From Anniella stebbinsi (taxonomy: Eukaryota > Chordata > Lepidosauria > Squamata > Anniellidae): a stretch of 64,000 bases of DNA. A program made the position numbers and the translations under genes. The notes beneath the pieces were generated by a model, which did no database searches, was not told where the DNA came from, and saw only the letters and a list, made by a program, of their open reading frames with translations. This document shows, in pieces, positions 35,333 to 47,863 of this stretch. Numbering within the stretch: the stretch's first letter is position 1; every line of letters starts with the position of its first letter. The stretch spans positions 215,056,517 through 215,120,516 of the forward strand of contig JARDYH010000004.1 in assembly GCA_029215795.1 (NCBI GenBank), given 5' to 3'.

Positions 35333-35748
35333 TAGGGTGACCATATTTGGGAGACCAAAAAAGAGGACAAGCTGGGAGGGTGGGCGGGAAAGCAGCTTTC
35401 TTGGGCCTCTGGAAAGTGCGTCATTCCCCCTGCCTCCTTAAAGGCCCCGATTGGAGCAGAGGACGGGAAAGTGTGGCAATCCTGCCTCCACTGCTCCAAT
35501 CGGGGCCTTTTCTATAATTTCTGGGAATGATACACTTTCCCCTTTAAGGCTGTGATTGGAGCAATGGGAGGGAAATGACCCGCCTCCAGAAAGCACATCA
35601 TTCCCTCCCACCATACTAACGGCAGCCTTAAAGGGGAAAGTGTGTCTTTCCAGGACGTTGTAGAAAATTACCGAAAATCCCCCCTGACACCCAGGATAGA
35701 ACAAAAACCAGGACAAATCTGGGGAAATCCTGACAGTTGGTCACCCTA
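35333..35748. repeat. TIR element TAGGGTGACCATATTTGGG
   Basis: Ends are TAGGGTGACCATATTTGGG and GACAGTTGGTCACCCTA, flanked by TTTAAAC on both sides. Internal inverted segments include CCTTTAAGGC and GATTGGAGCA. It shares terminal bases with the fold-back MITE family but has a different body. Confidence 0.7.
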
Positions 35749-36639
35749 TTTAAACGTGTGAGTAGGGAGAGTGCTCCAGCTCCAACCCTTCCGCTGTTGC
35801 TCTCATTGCCCTGTATGCTTAGAGAGTGACTGTCTCAAAATGACAGCCCCCTGTATCTGTGGGGGAACTCCACGTGATTGTGTGGAGAGACTCCATGGAT
35901 AGAGGAGGCTCTCCTCTTCAGGCAGTTGCCCTCCACATGTTTAGGGCAATGATAGTAACTAGGGGTGTGCTCTCCGCCTTGGAATTATCTGATAACCGCA
36001 AACATCTGCAATGCATTCGATCTTCCAGAGCATCAAATAATTTCAGAGCAGAGATGGTCCAATCGGAGCTTCTAACACCTCTGAAATTATCCTACCGTTT
36101 TATGTGTGGTGTGTCTAATTGAAAACCTCCCAATAAGGAGCATGACCGGTTTGTGTGTGTGGTGTGTCTAATTGAAAATCTCCCAATAAGGAACATGGGG
36201 TGATGGGGTGGGGTAGTTTTGATAATTGATATTGATATCTGTGGCTAATCAATTAGGAATTGCCACAGCCCTCTCCCTCCCTGCTCTGTTCTCCTCCAAA
36301 CACAGTGTTTGAGGGAGGGAATGCATTTGTTTGCAAAGTGAGATTTAGAGGAGAGGGAGAGAGAGATCTACGAGATCTTCTTTTGCGTTGTTTGCACAGT
36401 GAGACAACTGTTTCTTTGTAGAGAGGAGAGGGGGAACCTGTTTTGCTTCGTTCATTTCACCTGTTCCACCCCCCCCCAGAGTGTGTGCATGCGCATCCAA
36501 AAATCTTAAAAAATCATTTTAAAAAGCCTTTTCTTTGACTTGTTCCTTCAAATATTCATTTAAGTCCATTCAAGGCAGCTGTGTGTGAGAGCCTATCCAC
36601 ACTGTCCTTAAAACTACTTATATTCTGTTTAAAAACATG

Positions 36640-37170
36640 TCAGGGCCGATTCAGAAGCTCTGTCATGTTTCCAAGCGCTCCTGCTGCAGTATGAGACAAT
36701 AAAGAGATCTGCCAAGTAAGCCACAAAGCTTTATTCAGCTAATAAACATCTCTTGACACCTGAAGAGAGTTAATCACTAGGAGCTTTCCTCTAGGCTAAA
36801 ACTAAGTGAGACAATTGTCCTTTCAACAAAAGGGAAGGTCGTTTCCCTGAGCCCCTTACTTCAGGGAGCATTCCTCAGAAGAAGTTTTTGGTGAGAAGCT
36901 AACCGAACCGATCGCCTCTCGCCTTCTTTTAGCATGCTTAGTTCCCACAGACTCTGAGTTGTTAACATTTTTACTGATAAAGTCCAGTGAAGATTCATCC
37001 CTGGCTAGTGAAGAATCTCCTCCCCCGCTTCCTGTGTAAGCTGATATGTTTCTAGTCCTGTTTCTTCTGCTTCAGAATCTGATTCCAATTGATAGCCTGA
37101 AACTCCTTCTCCCACACTAAGGGGAACAGGCCTGATGACAACAAGCTCAATATTAGCCTCTGAGTCAAAT
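36640..37170 (-). mobile_element. LTR-like fragment
   Basis: Read on the minus strand it has GAATAAAGCTTTGTGGC followed by CTCTTTATTGTCTCATACTG and ends near CATGACAG...CCCTGACA. This suggests an LTR with its polyadenylation signal. No coding frame; boundaries are uncertain. Confidence 0.3.
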
Positions 37171-37187
37171 CGGAAGGACTGTGCATA

Positions 37188-37780
37188 GCCCTAGCTGTGC
37201 ACGGGCCCCCCAATCCAGATCCAGATCTGTCAGGTCCGGATCGGGCCCAATTCTGATCGAATCGGGCTCGATCCGATCCGGATCTGTGCACAGCACTCCC
37301 TCCCGCTCTCCCCCTCCCTGCCCCCACTCTCCCTGCTTCCCTGCTGCCTTTTCCGTGTCGTCCGGCCGTTGTCCTCTCTGTGCCGCCACATTTCCTGCTC
37401 AAGTTGGGTGATGACGTCACCCGATGAGACTGGCAAATGCAGCGCTCTAACCAATTAGAGAACCAATTAGAGCGCCGCATTTGCCAGTCACAGTGGGTGA
37501 CGTCATCACCCAGCACGAGTGGGAAATGCGGTGGCACACAGCGAGGAGAGAGGACAATGGGGGACAATGCAGAGAAGGCAGCAGGTAAACAGGGAGAGTG
37601 GGGGAGGGAGGGGGAGAGGGAGAGGGAGTGCTGTGCACAGATCCGAATCAGATCCAGATCGCAGATCCAATCCGGCCCAATCCGGGCCCTTTCAATCCAG
37701 TTCAGATCCGGATCTGAAAGTCCAGATCAGCCCGATCTGCTCCGGATTTGGGATCCAGACCGGATCCGTGCACAGCCCTA
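37188..37780. repeat. GC-rich palindromic element with paired TGACGTCA sites
   Basis: Outer ends are CTAGCTGTGCACGGGCC and GGATCCGTGCACAGCCCTAG. The arms are rich in GGATC/GATCC, then CCCTCTCC runs mirrored by GGAGAGGG runs, then a central hairpin with ACCAATTAGAG and GATGACGTCACCC (about 37411) mirrored by GGGTGACGTCATC (about 37494). It stands out as a GC- and CpG-rich island in AT-rich DNA. Confidence 0.7.
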
Positions 37781-38597
37781 GTTTTCACACCAACAGAAAT
37801 CTATTTCACAACAATCCCAGATGCCAGTAAAAAAAAAAAAGAATGGGAGGGGTGTAGGGTACCTTGGTAGATGTGAAAAAGTGTGTCTGGGCACTTTGGT
37901 TCCTACAGGCACTACGTTGCCCACCCCTACAATAGATAGATAGCCAGACAAACAAACAAACAAACAATCAATCAATCAAACAAACAAACACATAAACAGG
38001 CAGAGAAGCAGCTATGGATATAGGAAGATAGCAGATTGTAAAGAAACGACCTTTGTCTACATTATTTTGATTCTAGCCATGTGCTTGAGAAATTTCCATC
38101 TAAATATAGAGTAATGCCTAGTTAGCAGGTGGGTGGGCTTGGTGTGGCTTCAAACTGGGCCATGAACATTCTGCACAGACATCCTGTTGACACAACAGAG
38201 AGATCCTCTCTTGAAGCACATAGTATTTATAATAGGTTGGGATTTTCAGGCAGTGCACCCTAAACATCTAATTTTCTGGGGGAAGGAAAATAATGTTCAT
38301 GCTGTTCTCTGCAGTGTGCTGCTTGTGCATCATGGTTTTTTTTTTTTTTTTTGGTTCTTTCTTCCTTCAAGGCATAGAGATAGGAAAATGCAATCCATTC
38401 ACAAAATAAAAGGTGGGTGGGTGTGTTTCCGTCGCCTACTTCCTGTCCCCACTGCCACATTACCTAGTAAAACTATAATTTGATTACAAGCCCTTCCCTT
38501 TTCCCGCAGCTATTTTTAAGGCAATGATAAAAAAAGAAAAATAATTTACTATGGGTCCTTCTTTCTGGAACAGAACTTCCTCTTTAGTGTGTATGAA

Positions 38598-38640
<43 letters not shown>

Positions 38641-40324
38641 TTGTTGAGGGAGAAATGCTATCTATTTGTAATCCACTTGGCATAATTCTGAGGTAGAAAT
38701 TTGAGATACCCCTGGTCCCTGCTGTCCCATGTTTCTCTTACACACAGAGGGCTGGCCCTACCATTAGGCAGAGTGAGGCAGCCGCCTCAGTCAGGCAATT
38801 CTGGGTTTCATGAAAGGGCAGTAAATTGTTACTTATTTAACTTGTTATTGCTGTATTTTTACTGCCACGGAGAGGGAGAGATGCTTGTGAGATTTCCTGC
38901 CTCACAGGCCAAAATATCTTGACTCTCCCTGGGTACTAGGCACCTTGACTTGATGAAGGGAAGAGCTGCCATTTGTTATTCTGCCTCAGGCAGCAAAATA
39001 TCTCAGGTGGGCCCTGCCCCAATGCCATTCCTGCTAATGCTGAGGCAAATGCTCTCAAAGGAAAGACAGAGCACTTAAGAGGAAATCTGCAAAAAATGCA
39101 GGGGCTTTACCTTTGAAGGCAGAGCACAGCCATGTGTCTTTTTTATAGAGGACAGTCCTGTATTTGTAGGGCAGACTGAGGATCATCCTCTATTTCAGAG
39201 ATGCAGAATCACAGACCCTGGGGTAAAATCCAGACTTTCAGACGTCCAAATATGGCTCTCCAGAATTCCCCAGAAGGCCATGTTCTTTCCTTTCCCCTGG
39301 CCCACTTTCCCCTGACAGCTGATTATTTGTTGCTTTCCCAAGTTGTGCAGTTTTTCCCGAATTGTAAAAGGCTGAAATGCCTCTCCTCAGATGGGTCGAT
39401 TACATGATGCTGTCAACCTCCAGAGCCTCTGTCGTACTTTCCAAGGATTTCCGCAGCTTCATTTGAAACAGAAATAAACTAGTAAGAAAAAGACCAGTTT
39501 TCTGTTTCAGCATGAAAAGAGGAGATCACGTTCTAAGAAGGGGCAGACCACAGCGCCATTTTGTGGCTGTATAAATAAAACATATAGAACTCGTGGGGGA
39601 AAGGGGGGAGGGGAAAGGAAGCATGTCTAAAGGGAGCATGTTGTGATTGTGGGACAAAAACGGAAGCAGAAAGCCACGGTAAAGTTGGGGGATTTTCCCT
39701 GGTGTAGAAATGCTCTTAGATACTGACAGAGTTTTAAGCTAAAATATGCTGGCATTTTTGAAATTTTGGCCTTGCCCTCCTCCCCCCCCCCCCCCGGAAT
39801 GCAGCCCCCATGAACTTCTCTGAAATGGAATTCAGATCTCATGTTAAAAACGGTTCTATACCCCAGCTCTATTTGAAAGTGCCCTATATTTGAGGAGCTG
39901 TCCTGTCCTGGGCCAGATCTACACCGAGGGTCAACTCATTACGAATGTGGAATAAAAAGCAGGATATAACACTATGAAAGTAGTATATGGAATGTGGATT
40001 GTGCCCCAACAGTTATCAGTGCACTTCAGTACAGCTATAAAGCGGTAGGGTAGATCTAACCCAAGTCCAATTTAAAGGTAAGGAGAGGAAAGAGGCCTGA
40101 ATTTGTCAACTGTTAGCACCTGGACAACCAACTGAAAAGACAGGCAAATGGGTCACCTGATCCGTCTTCCTCACCACTGCAGTGAAAATGTATTTCTATT
40201 TACATTATAGCCAGCATTTCTATATGTATAAATTAGAATGTGCAAATGCTATGCAAATCTGCATCTTCTTTTGCCTTCTTCTTTGGTGAAGTGTTTCCTC
40301 TTTTTTGGTAGTGCATAAGTGTCC

Positions 40325-40610
40325 ATAAGAACTGCCATGCTGGATCAGACCGAGGGTCCATCTACTCCACCACTCTGTTCACACAGTGGCCAACCAGCTG
40401 CAGACCAGGGACCAAAAAATCAGGACACGGTGCAACAGCAACCTCCCACCCATGTTCCCCAGTAACTGGTGCACACAGGCTTACTACCTCGGATACTGGA
40501 GGTAGCACATTGTCATCAGGGCTAGTAGCCACTGATAGCCTTCTCCTCCAGGAATTTATCCAACCCTCTTTTAAAGCCATCCAAATTGGTGGCCATCACT
40601 ACATCCTAAC
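40325..40610 (-). mobile_element. CR1-type LINE 3' fragment (minus strand)
   Basis: The plus strand carries the reverse of the CR1 tail (CATGCTGGATCAGACCGAGG, CACACAGTGGCCAACCAGCTG core) and of the coding end (TTTAAAGCCATCCAAATTGG). It is truncated at about 40610. Confidence 0.65.
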
Positions 40611-42442
40611 TGCAGTACAGCTGGTCTTTGGGGGTGAAAATTCCCTACTTTTTTTTTTAAAAAAAACCTCTGCATTGTTATTTTAAAGCTTTGCTGCTAC
40701 AGGGCATTATTTTCTCCTCCCAGAATAGATTGTTTGGGATCGGCAGGGGAGAACCGGTAACAACCTCAGCCCTACTACTGCTACCAATGGTAAACCCTTC
40801 CTTCCCATTAATTTGTGTGTGTGTTGTGTGTGTGCAAATGTTGGCCTTCCCTCCAAAAACAAAACTAACAACAACAAAAAAAAAAAACTCTGAAGTGCCA
40901 AGCCCAAAATTGCAACCTAAGAATTGGGCAGCAAATTTGGGGATGGAGGTCTTTCAGCCATATAATGTGTTTCACCTGATCAGGATCTTATACATTCCTA
41001 TCAAATGTGATTGTAAACAAAATATGGTGGCAAATAAGAGATCTCCTTGTGATGGTTTGGTAGAGCAGCCAGAACCCCCATCTGCTTTAAAGACCATAAA
41101 AATGAACCTAAGTCCCGTTGATTTCAATGGATCTACTTTAGGTATAACTAAGTCAGGATCCAATCCAGTGTTCATCTCAAGACAGGTGCTAGAAAATAGG
41201 TCCTATTCCTCTTAAAATGGAACAGCTGGAGTTTATGGAATAGGGAATTTGTTTCCCCCCTTTCTCCATTGTTAAAAGGCACACAGTTGCCTTGAAGCAG
41301 GTGATGGAAACAGTTTCGACCCTGATCTCAGTTACTTCCAAAAATATCCACTTTCTGAGGACCAAGAGGGCATACTGGCTGATTGAGGGCTTTTGTGCAC
41401 CTAAGCCATTTCCCAGTTGGTGGAAACGTCTATATTTGTTGCCTGTCCTTGTTAGTTTTAGGTGTTTTAGTGTGATATAATTTTCCAAATTATAACCCAC
41501 AAGTACATTCTACGGTTAAAATTATTTTTTTCAGGGGATCTTTGAAGAAAAATAAAGCATAATTTAAAGTACACATGCAAACATGGATACAGGAATGAAT
41601 GGGTCTTTATTAAGATGCTATGCAATTCATTGCACTAAGAATACAGAAACAGGACAATATCTGTATGCGATAGAGAAGAGACATACCGAAAGTGTAGATT
41701 TGAGTCATATGCCATTCCTACAGGTTTGGATGTTTGGATGTTTCTCCTCTCAAGGTAAGTCTGGAATCATAGTGGGGCACTGATGAGACAGGGGGTACTT
41801 TTTTTTTGTTTACATCATATACAAATCACAAGCTGATTTAAGTCGGAAGAAATGGACTGGTTCAAGGTTTAAACATGAATGATCGTTCTCTGTAGATGTT
41901 GTTCTGGCTCTGTACTTCCCCCCAGTGGTCTTACACTGTGCAACATGGAAGATTATTCTGTGTTTGACTGATCTGTTCCCTGTGAATGATGGTTGATGGC
42001 AGGAGGCAGGTTCATACGCTCCTCCCATGCATTGAAAAATGTGTGAAGGGGTTGTAGGGCCCCATGAACCGCATGCACTGAGACTACATCCACCACCACT
42101 AATATCCAGAGCAGAAAGGTTTCTCTGCTGTCTGGCTCTGGAAAGGGCATTATATATACACCCATCAGAGTATGCATAGAGCTCTTCGGTGTGAGAGGGG
42201 ACCATGCCTGGTAGCAGAGCCCTTTCCCACCCCAACCAAACATGCAGATGGCAGGAAAATGTTTCTGCAGTGGGGACGTGGCTGTGGTGCATGGGGGCGT
42301 GGCCAGCTCATGCAGTGCTACAACCCTCCACAAACTATTTTTTAATGTGTATGTATGAGGGATTGCTTTTATCCCACCCCACCCCAGGGCCTTTTCAAAA
42401 GGGATTTTCGTACTTCTTAAAGAGTGTAGAATGGAAAATTCA

Positions 42443-42542
42443 CTTGTGTGTGTGTGTGTGTGTGTGTGTGTTAAAAACCAGTACCTGATGGATGTGGGTG
42501 CGAGAAACAGCAAACTGCAGTTGGTATAGTGTGTGTGTGCAT

Positions 42543-42588
<46 letters not shown>
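42443..42588. repeat. (TG)n and (TG)n(AG)n microsatellites
   Basis: TG tracts at 42443-42470 and 42530-42566, the second running directly into an AG tract to about 42588. Confidence 0.85.
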
Positions 42589-43619
42589 GCACTAACTTTC
42601 ATTAAAACACACAAAAAGGTAGCCATGCTGGTCCATCACAAAACAAATTCCATAGTTGGCCAATACCTTTATTAAGCAGTGAAACAACTGGGATGGGCTA
42701 ATAAGTTTGTACTGAAAAATATTTATTCTCTCAACAATGTATTCTCTGTTATTGCTTTAATGCATGCTTTTAGTTACATCGGTAAATAGTTTTATCATCA
42801 GATTTTTCAGTAGATTCTTATTATCACCAGGAAGCTCATCCCAATTGTTTCACTGCTATATTGCTTAGAGTTGGGGATATTTCCTGTTTTGTTTAATACC
42901 TGTATTAAGAACAACCAAAATTCTGGACTTAAACATCTCCAAATGATGCATATAGAATAAATTATGCAAATTTGGCAAATGTTGCTTTGAGCACGCCATC
43001 TTGAATAGTGCTGTGCCAAGACTCTGGCTGTTTGGTACATAGATGGGGGTCAGCATCCAATCCTTGCCCAGATCTAGAACCAGGGTTCTCCTCAGCAGAT
43101 CACCATCGCCTAAGTGAATCTGAGGAACGTTTGGCCCAGACATGATAGCCAGCAGTTTGGAAGTCTCCATGACAGTCGCTTGGGTTCCTGATCAGTTCTT
43201 GGCCCCCATCCCTCATGACCTCCAGGTTCACAGGAACAGAAGAGATGGTGTGCTAGGCAAAAGCTTCTGGGTTGCCAGAGAAATGCCTAGCTAGATGCAT
43301 GTCAGTCAACTTAGGAGGAGAGGGAAGCTCATGCAAGCATCTGACTGAATCAGGGCCTGGCTGAGAACCATGAAGGGGTGGAACCCTCCATTGCATCATT
43401 ACGACAGTTTTCTTAGAGCTACCAGCTCTGGTGCAAAGCCTTCCTGAACTGGAGAAATAGACAGCAGCCATTGTATGTGATGGTAACACTAATATAGTGT
43501 GACACTGTCATGCTAGATAGTAAATAATTAAGTTTGCAGTCCCATCTCAGCTGAGAGCAAGCTTCATTGAATTCAATGGGACTAATTTTGGGATAGACAT
43601 ATACAGGGCTTCATTGTCA

Positions 43620-43755
43620 GCCTATCTACACCAAGCAGGATAAAACATTTTGAAAACGTTTTGAAAACTGTATATGGAGTGTGTCCTGGGCCCCAACAGT
43701 TGTCACTACCGTTATAACCGTTTTAAAGCATTTTAAAGCAGTAGTGTAGATAGGC
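43620..43755. repeat. CTATCTACAC MITE, copy 3
   Basis: Ends are GCCTATCTACACC and GTGTAGATAGGC. The interior closely matches the copy at 707-862, including GAAAACTGTATATGGA and CCAACAGTTGTCACTAC. Confidence 0.7.
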
Positions 43756-44200
43756 TGTAATACCATTGCAGTTTGATGCCTCACCTTAAATTGTACTTGC
43801 AGGCACTGACAATTCAAAAGCATCACTTTTGAATACAGCACCACATTTTTCCAATGGGGATAGTAGTGACCTATTATGACAATGAGCAACGTATTTGTTT
43901 ATGTATTCTTTTTTTATTACATCAATCTACATCACATAAAACATGCTGCAAGTTAAAAAGTAAAGAAAAGTGCTCTATAACCTCTTTGGAAAAAGCGTTA
44001 TCCTTGTTTCGCCCTCGTGTCTCATTGAGGAAACAACTTAAGCAATTGCAGATATATCGTGAATAATGCAAGACGTTCTTAAGTTTTGGGTTGTTTTTAC
44101 TGAATCGGGGCATTGTTGTCTAATCCAAAGGACGGTGATGTCAATGGAAACACTCCCAATGGTTCCCATGAATTTGACATGGGAAAGCGTTTAAGTAGCT

Positions 44201-44506
44201 TAGGGTGACCAGATAAAATCCAGGTCAGGGCTCATGTAACTTTAACAGTTGTAGAGAAAAGGGAATTTCAGCCAGTGTCATTTGTATGCAATTAGTTCCT
44301 GATCAAATTCCCTCTTCATCACAACACTTAAAGTTGCAGGGGCTCTGCCTACTTTTGTATATGGTCACATATACATTCACTGTTGTGATAAAGAGGGAAT
44401 ATCACCAGGAACTAATTGCATACAAATGACACTGGCTGAAATTCCCTTTTCTCTACAACTGTTAAAGTTATATGAGCCCTGACCTGGATTTTATCTGGTC
44501 ACCCTA
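44201..44506. repeat. Fold-back hAT-like MITE, copy 7, variant ends, perfect 8-bp target duplication
   Basis: The flanks are AAGTAGCT on both sides. Both termini read TAGGGTGACCAGATAAAATC instead of the CATATGAAAAGGAGG form, so the change is symmetrical while the inner arms match the other copies. Confidence 0.85.
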
Positions 44507-45375
44507 AAGTAGCTTATAGCACTCCTTCTTTAGGCTGCTGTTGTGACTGTGCTGTCAAGTGACAAGGGAAGTGTTACACAACATTTTGCAATGAAGCATG
44601 TTGGGAGGGGGTTGTGCTTTGGAGGGGAGGGGGTAAGGGGACCACTTGGAGCATGGAAAGTTAAAGTAAGCGGGATAGAGAGGCTGGAGGGAGTGTGATA
44701 CGACGGTTGGGGCGGGAATTTGGTAAATTGATAGTTGGGAGAGGAAAGATAGTGGAGAGCAGAGGGGATTAGCAGGGTGGGAACGGGTTTTGGAGATTAC
44801 TAGCTCTAACCACATTCATACCAGACTTCAGATTGCTATGCATTTGTTTTCATTGTTTCCCAGAGAAACACTGTCAGCTGGGCAATTGTCAGTGAAACCC
44901 CAGCTTAAAGGGCTTGAACAACTCCCCGAATACAGACTATGGCGAGTTCTAACCCCAGCTAACCTCTCTGGCTAATGCTGCAAAACAATAATCACCACCA
45001 TTGTCCTTGTTTGTAAATGTTGTGGTGGTTATCTTGAAATGCATTAAGTGGTTTCTCCCTGTTAGCTTCAGCCGAGGACTGCTTATAAAGATCACACAAT
45101 GAGGCTCCAGACAACAAGTGCAAACACAATGGTGTAATTCGTATTGAGCAGGTGTGCTAAGAGAAGAGGTTCTGGGGTTCTGGGTTATTAAGAAGCCAAG
45201 GCCTCTATTCTCAGGTCAGGTGGAGAGGGATTTGCAAGCAGGAAATATTTTAGAGTATTTTTCACTGCACACCTACAGAGCTCTACAGCTGTGAATCGCC
45301 ACACAATTTTACAACACTATCCATTGGTGTGTATTTATATTATCAACACAACTATCTTCATTAAATTGCACCTGC

Positions 45376-45379
<4 letters not shown>

Positions 45380-45419
<40 letters not shown>
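45380..45419. repeat. (AT)n microsatellite
   Basis: About 20 AT units. A similar TA tract is at 8171-8204. Confidence 0.9.
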
Positions 45420-45422
<3 letters not shown>

Positions 45423-45547
45423 CAACTATGCCTCACAAACAAAAGGGGCTAGATTATACCCTAGACTGAGGGGACTTGAGTTCAAATGCATACTTAGAGC
45501 CAAAGAATCAACATTCTTTGATTCAGGTTATCTGAAAGACCGTATTC

Positions 45548-45867
45548 TAGGCTGACCATATGAAAAGGAGGACAGGGCTCATGTAACTTTAACAGTTGTA
45601 GAGAAAAGGGAATTTCAGCAGGTGTCACTTGTATGCAATTAGTTCCTGGTGAAATTCCCTCTTCATCACAACAGTTAAAGTTGCAGGCACTATACTAGAG
45701 TGACCATATACAAAAGAAGGCAGGGTCCCTGCAACTTTAACTGTCATGATGAAGAAGGAATATCACCAGGAACTAATTGCATACAAATGACACTGGCTGA
45801 AATTCCCTTTTCTCTACAACTGTTAAAGTTACATGAGCCCTGTCCTCCTTTTCATATGGTCAGCCTA
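45548..45867. repeat. Fold-back hAT-like MITE, copy 8
   Basis: TAGGCTGACCATATG...CATATGGTCAGCCTA, with flanks CCGTATTC and CCATATTC, a 7-of-8 target duplication. Confidence 0.8.
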
Positions 45868-46599
45868 CCATATTCTCCTTTATGAGCCTGCCCGTCCCCT
45901 GAGGTCTTCAGGTCTTCAGGGGAGGCCCTTCTCTCTGTCCCACCACCATCACAGGCACACCTAATGGGAACGCAAGAGAAGGCCTTCTCAGCAGCTGCCC
46001 CCGGGCCCTTCCCAGGGAAGCTAGACTGGCTCCCTCCTTGGTGTGCTTTTGGAGGCAAGCAAAAACGTTTCTGTTTCAGCAGGCCCTTGGGGAGTAGTTT
46101 AGACCTCTGTGGATGTGATGTTTATATTTTGGATTTTTAAAAAATGATTTATATTTAAAATGTTTTTAAATGTTTAAAATATTTTAAAATTGTACTATGT
46201 TTGATTATATTTTTAATTTTTGTATATCTCTTATTTGTTTTAACTGTACATGTTTTAATTTGTAAGCTGCCTTGAGTCCCTAGAATGCCAACAGAGTTGC
46301 AACTCACCTCCCTGTCTCTCAGTCTCACTCAAACAGCAGTCTGCTTGCTTCCACACAGAGACCTAGCTTTACCTCTTCCCGGGGGGCAGTGGGGGAAGGA
46401 AGGAATCACCTCCTCCCATCTTTGGCTAGCCTCCTTGAGCCATCTTAGCTCCCATGGAGACACATCACTGCCCCCAAATTGGCACAACAGAGTCAATTCC
46501 CTCAAAGAGATTCCACCTAATTGGGGGAACTCTTAGGAAGCCATACCTACCTATGTGACTTATCCAAATAACATCCCAATCTCAGAGCACAGATGAGGG

Positions 46600-47470
46600 A
46601 ATGGTTCTGAGTGTTGGGGAGACCCATCTCCTATACTTACTACTCATAATACTATAATGCCCCCTAGAAATTATGTCGGGGGTAGTCAAGCCAATTATAA
46701 TTTGGACATAAATATACATGATTCAAATAAGAGTTCAAACAATTTTTCAAACTTGGGAGATGGGCAATGGCATAGAAAAAACATGGAGAAAAGTCAATTT
46801 ACTTTACCCAAAGCCCTGACTACCAAAGCCTTGGCAGAACAAGTTAGTAGATCAAAAGTTTAGTAAATTTCTTTTGTCTTACGACATACTCTGTTTTCAA
46901 GAAACTTGATTACTGGAAACCTCAACTCTTTTGCTGGGGGTTCAGTTCCTTTCTGCTTCCTACAGTGAAACTCCATAAGAAAGGAAAAGCCAGGGGAGGC
47001 CTGGCTATACTAGTCTCAGTGGAGCTTGATGTTGAGGCTGAAGTAACCTGTCAATCCAAAAGTAACTTCATTCTATCCATACTGGTAAAAGGTAGGTGGA
47101 GGTGCGAGCTGGGCACCTTAATTTGCCTTAATGTATACTTTCCACCAGATATTTTCATCACATCGGGAGCCAAAAACAAATCGAGAGACTGCATATATGG
47201 AATAGATAACAGTCAGGATTTAAATTGAATCAAAGCTTCCAACTTTTCTCAGTGGTATTCTCTGTTTAAAACAGATCATGAAAGAGCTTAATACCTACAA
47301 ACCCTTACTTTTGCTTTTTTGAGAATCTCATTTACAGAACTACGCTTCCAAACCATTCCTTATGGCATTCTTGGATGGCAGATATAGACATGTTCCAAGA
47401 AACTTACGGTTCTGTATCTGTGGTATGGGAGAGGTAGAGGATATCTCATACTATTTACTGTATTGTCAAA
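46600..47470 (+). mobile_element. Internally deleted LINE fragment (endonuclease and C-terminal pieces)
   Basis: It encodes KARGGLAILVSVELD followed later by LICLNVYFPPD, a non-LTR retrotransposon endonuclease pattern. After a gap it encodes RYRHVPRNLRFCICGMGEVE followed by YYLLYC, the Cys-rich segment found near the C-terminus of LINE proteins. The RT domain is missing. Exact family not assigned. Confidence 0.5.
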
Positions 47471-47518
47471 CAGCAGTCTGTTTGCTTCCACACAGAGACC
47501 CAGCTTTACCTCTTCCTA

Positions 47519-47863
47519 GGTCCCCTCTAGAAGAATTCGGTTTGGCGCCTGTTTGTCCTATTATGCGCATCTTCCCACAATCGCTTTTACGCCTCATTCC
47601 TATAAACGACAGGCGTTGAAGCGCATAACCGGCAGTATGAAACGCGCTTTAAAGTTGTTGACATGTGGAGAATCGCATGTTTACATGGTCATAATGCGCT
47701 TTAACTGCTGAGGTAAATTAAAACTTGCTATTTAACGCACATTCGATAATGCGTATAATCGGACAGAAAACGCGCCTCAACTCCCGATTTGCGCTCCACT
47801 CTTGTAGAGGTTTTTTTTTTAATGCGGCTTGAAAGAGCTTTAAATCGCTCTTGTAGAGGCACC
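47519..47863. repeat. CpG-rich palindromic DNA element, copy 2, nested insertion
   Basis: It starts GGTCCCCTCTAGAAG and ends CTTGTAGAGGCACC. It interrupts a LINE-linked repeat whose uninterrupted form is at 46333-46470. CCTA(G) is duplicated at both junctions. Interior motifs match copy 1 at 25890-26242. Confidence 0.75.

Noticed and set aside
37052..37567. 171-codon minus-strand frame rich in Arg/Gly/Ser
   Set aside because: Lies inside the GC-rich palindrome, where low stop frequency is expected; mirrored frames occur on the other arm.
41583..41757. Possible exon ending CTCTCAAG before gtaagtctgg
   Set aside because: The frame is not phase 0 between the nearest splice sites, has no SCPP or other recognisable character, and has no partner exons.
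41953..42513. 186-codon and 160-codon overlapping minus-strand frames
   Set aside because: Run into a TG microsatellite (His-Thr repeats), overlap each other in different frames, with no recognisable domain.
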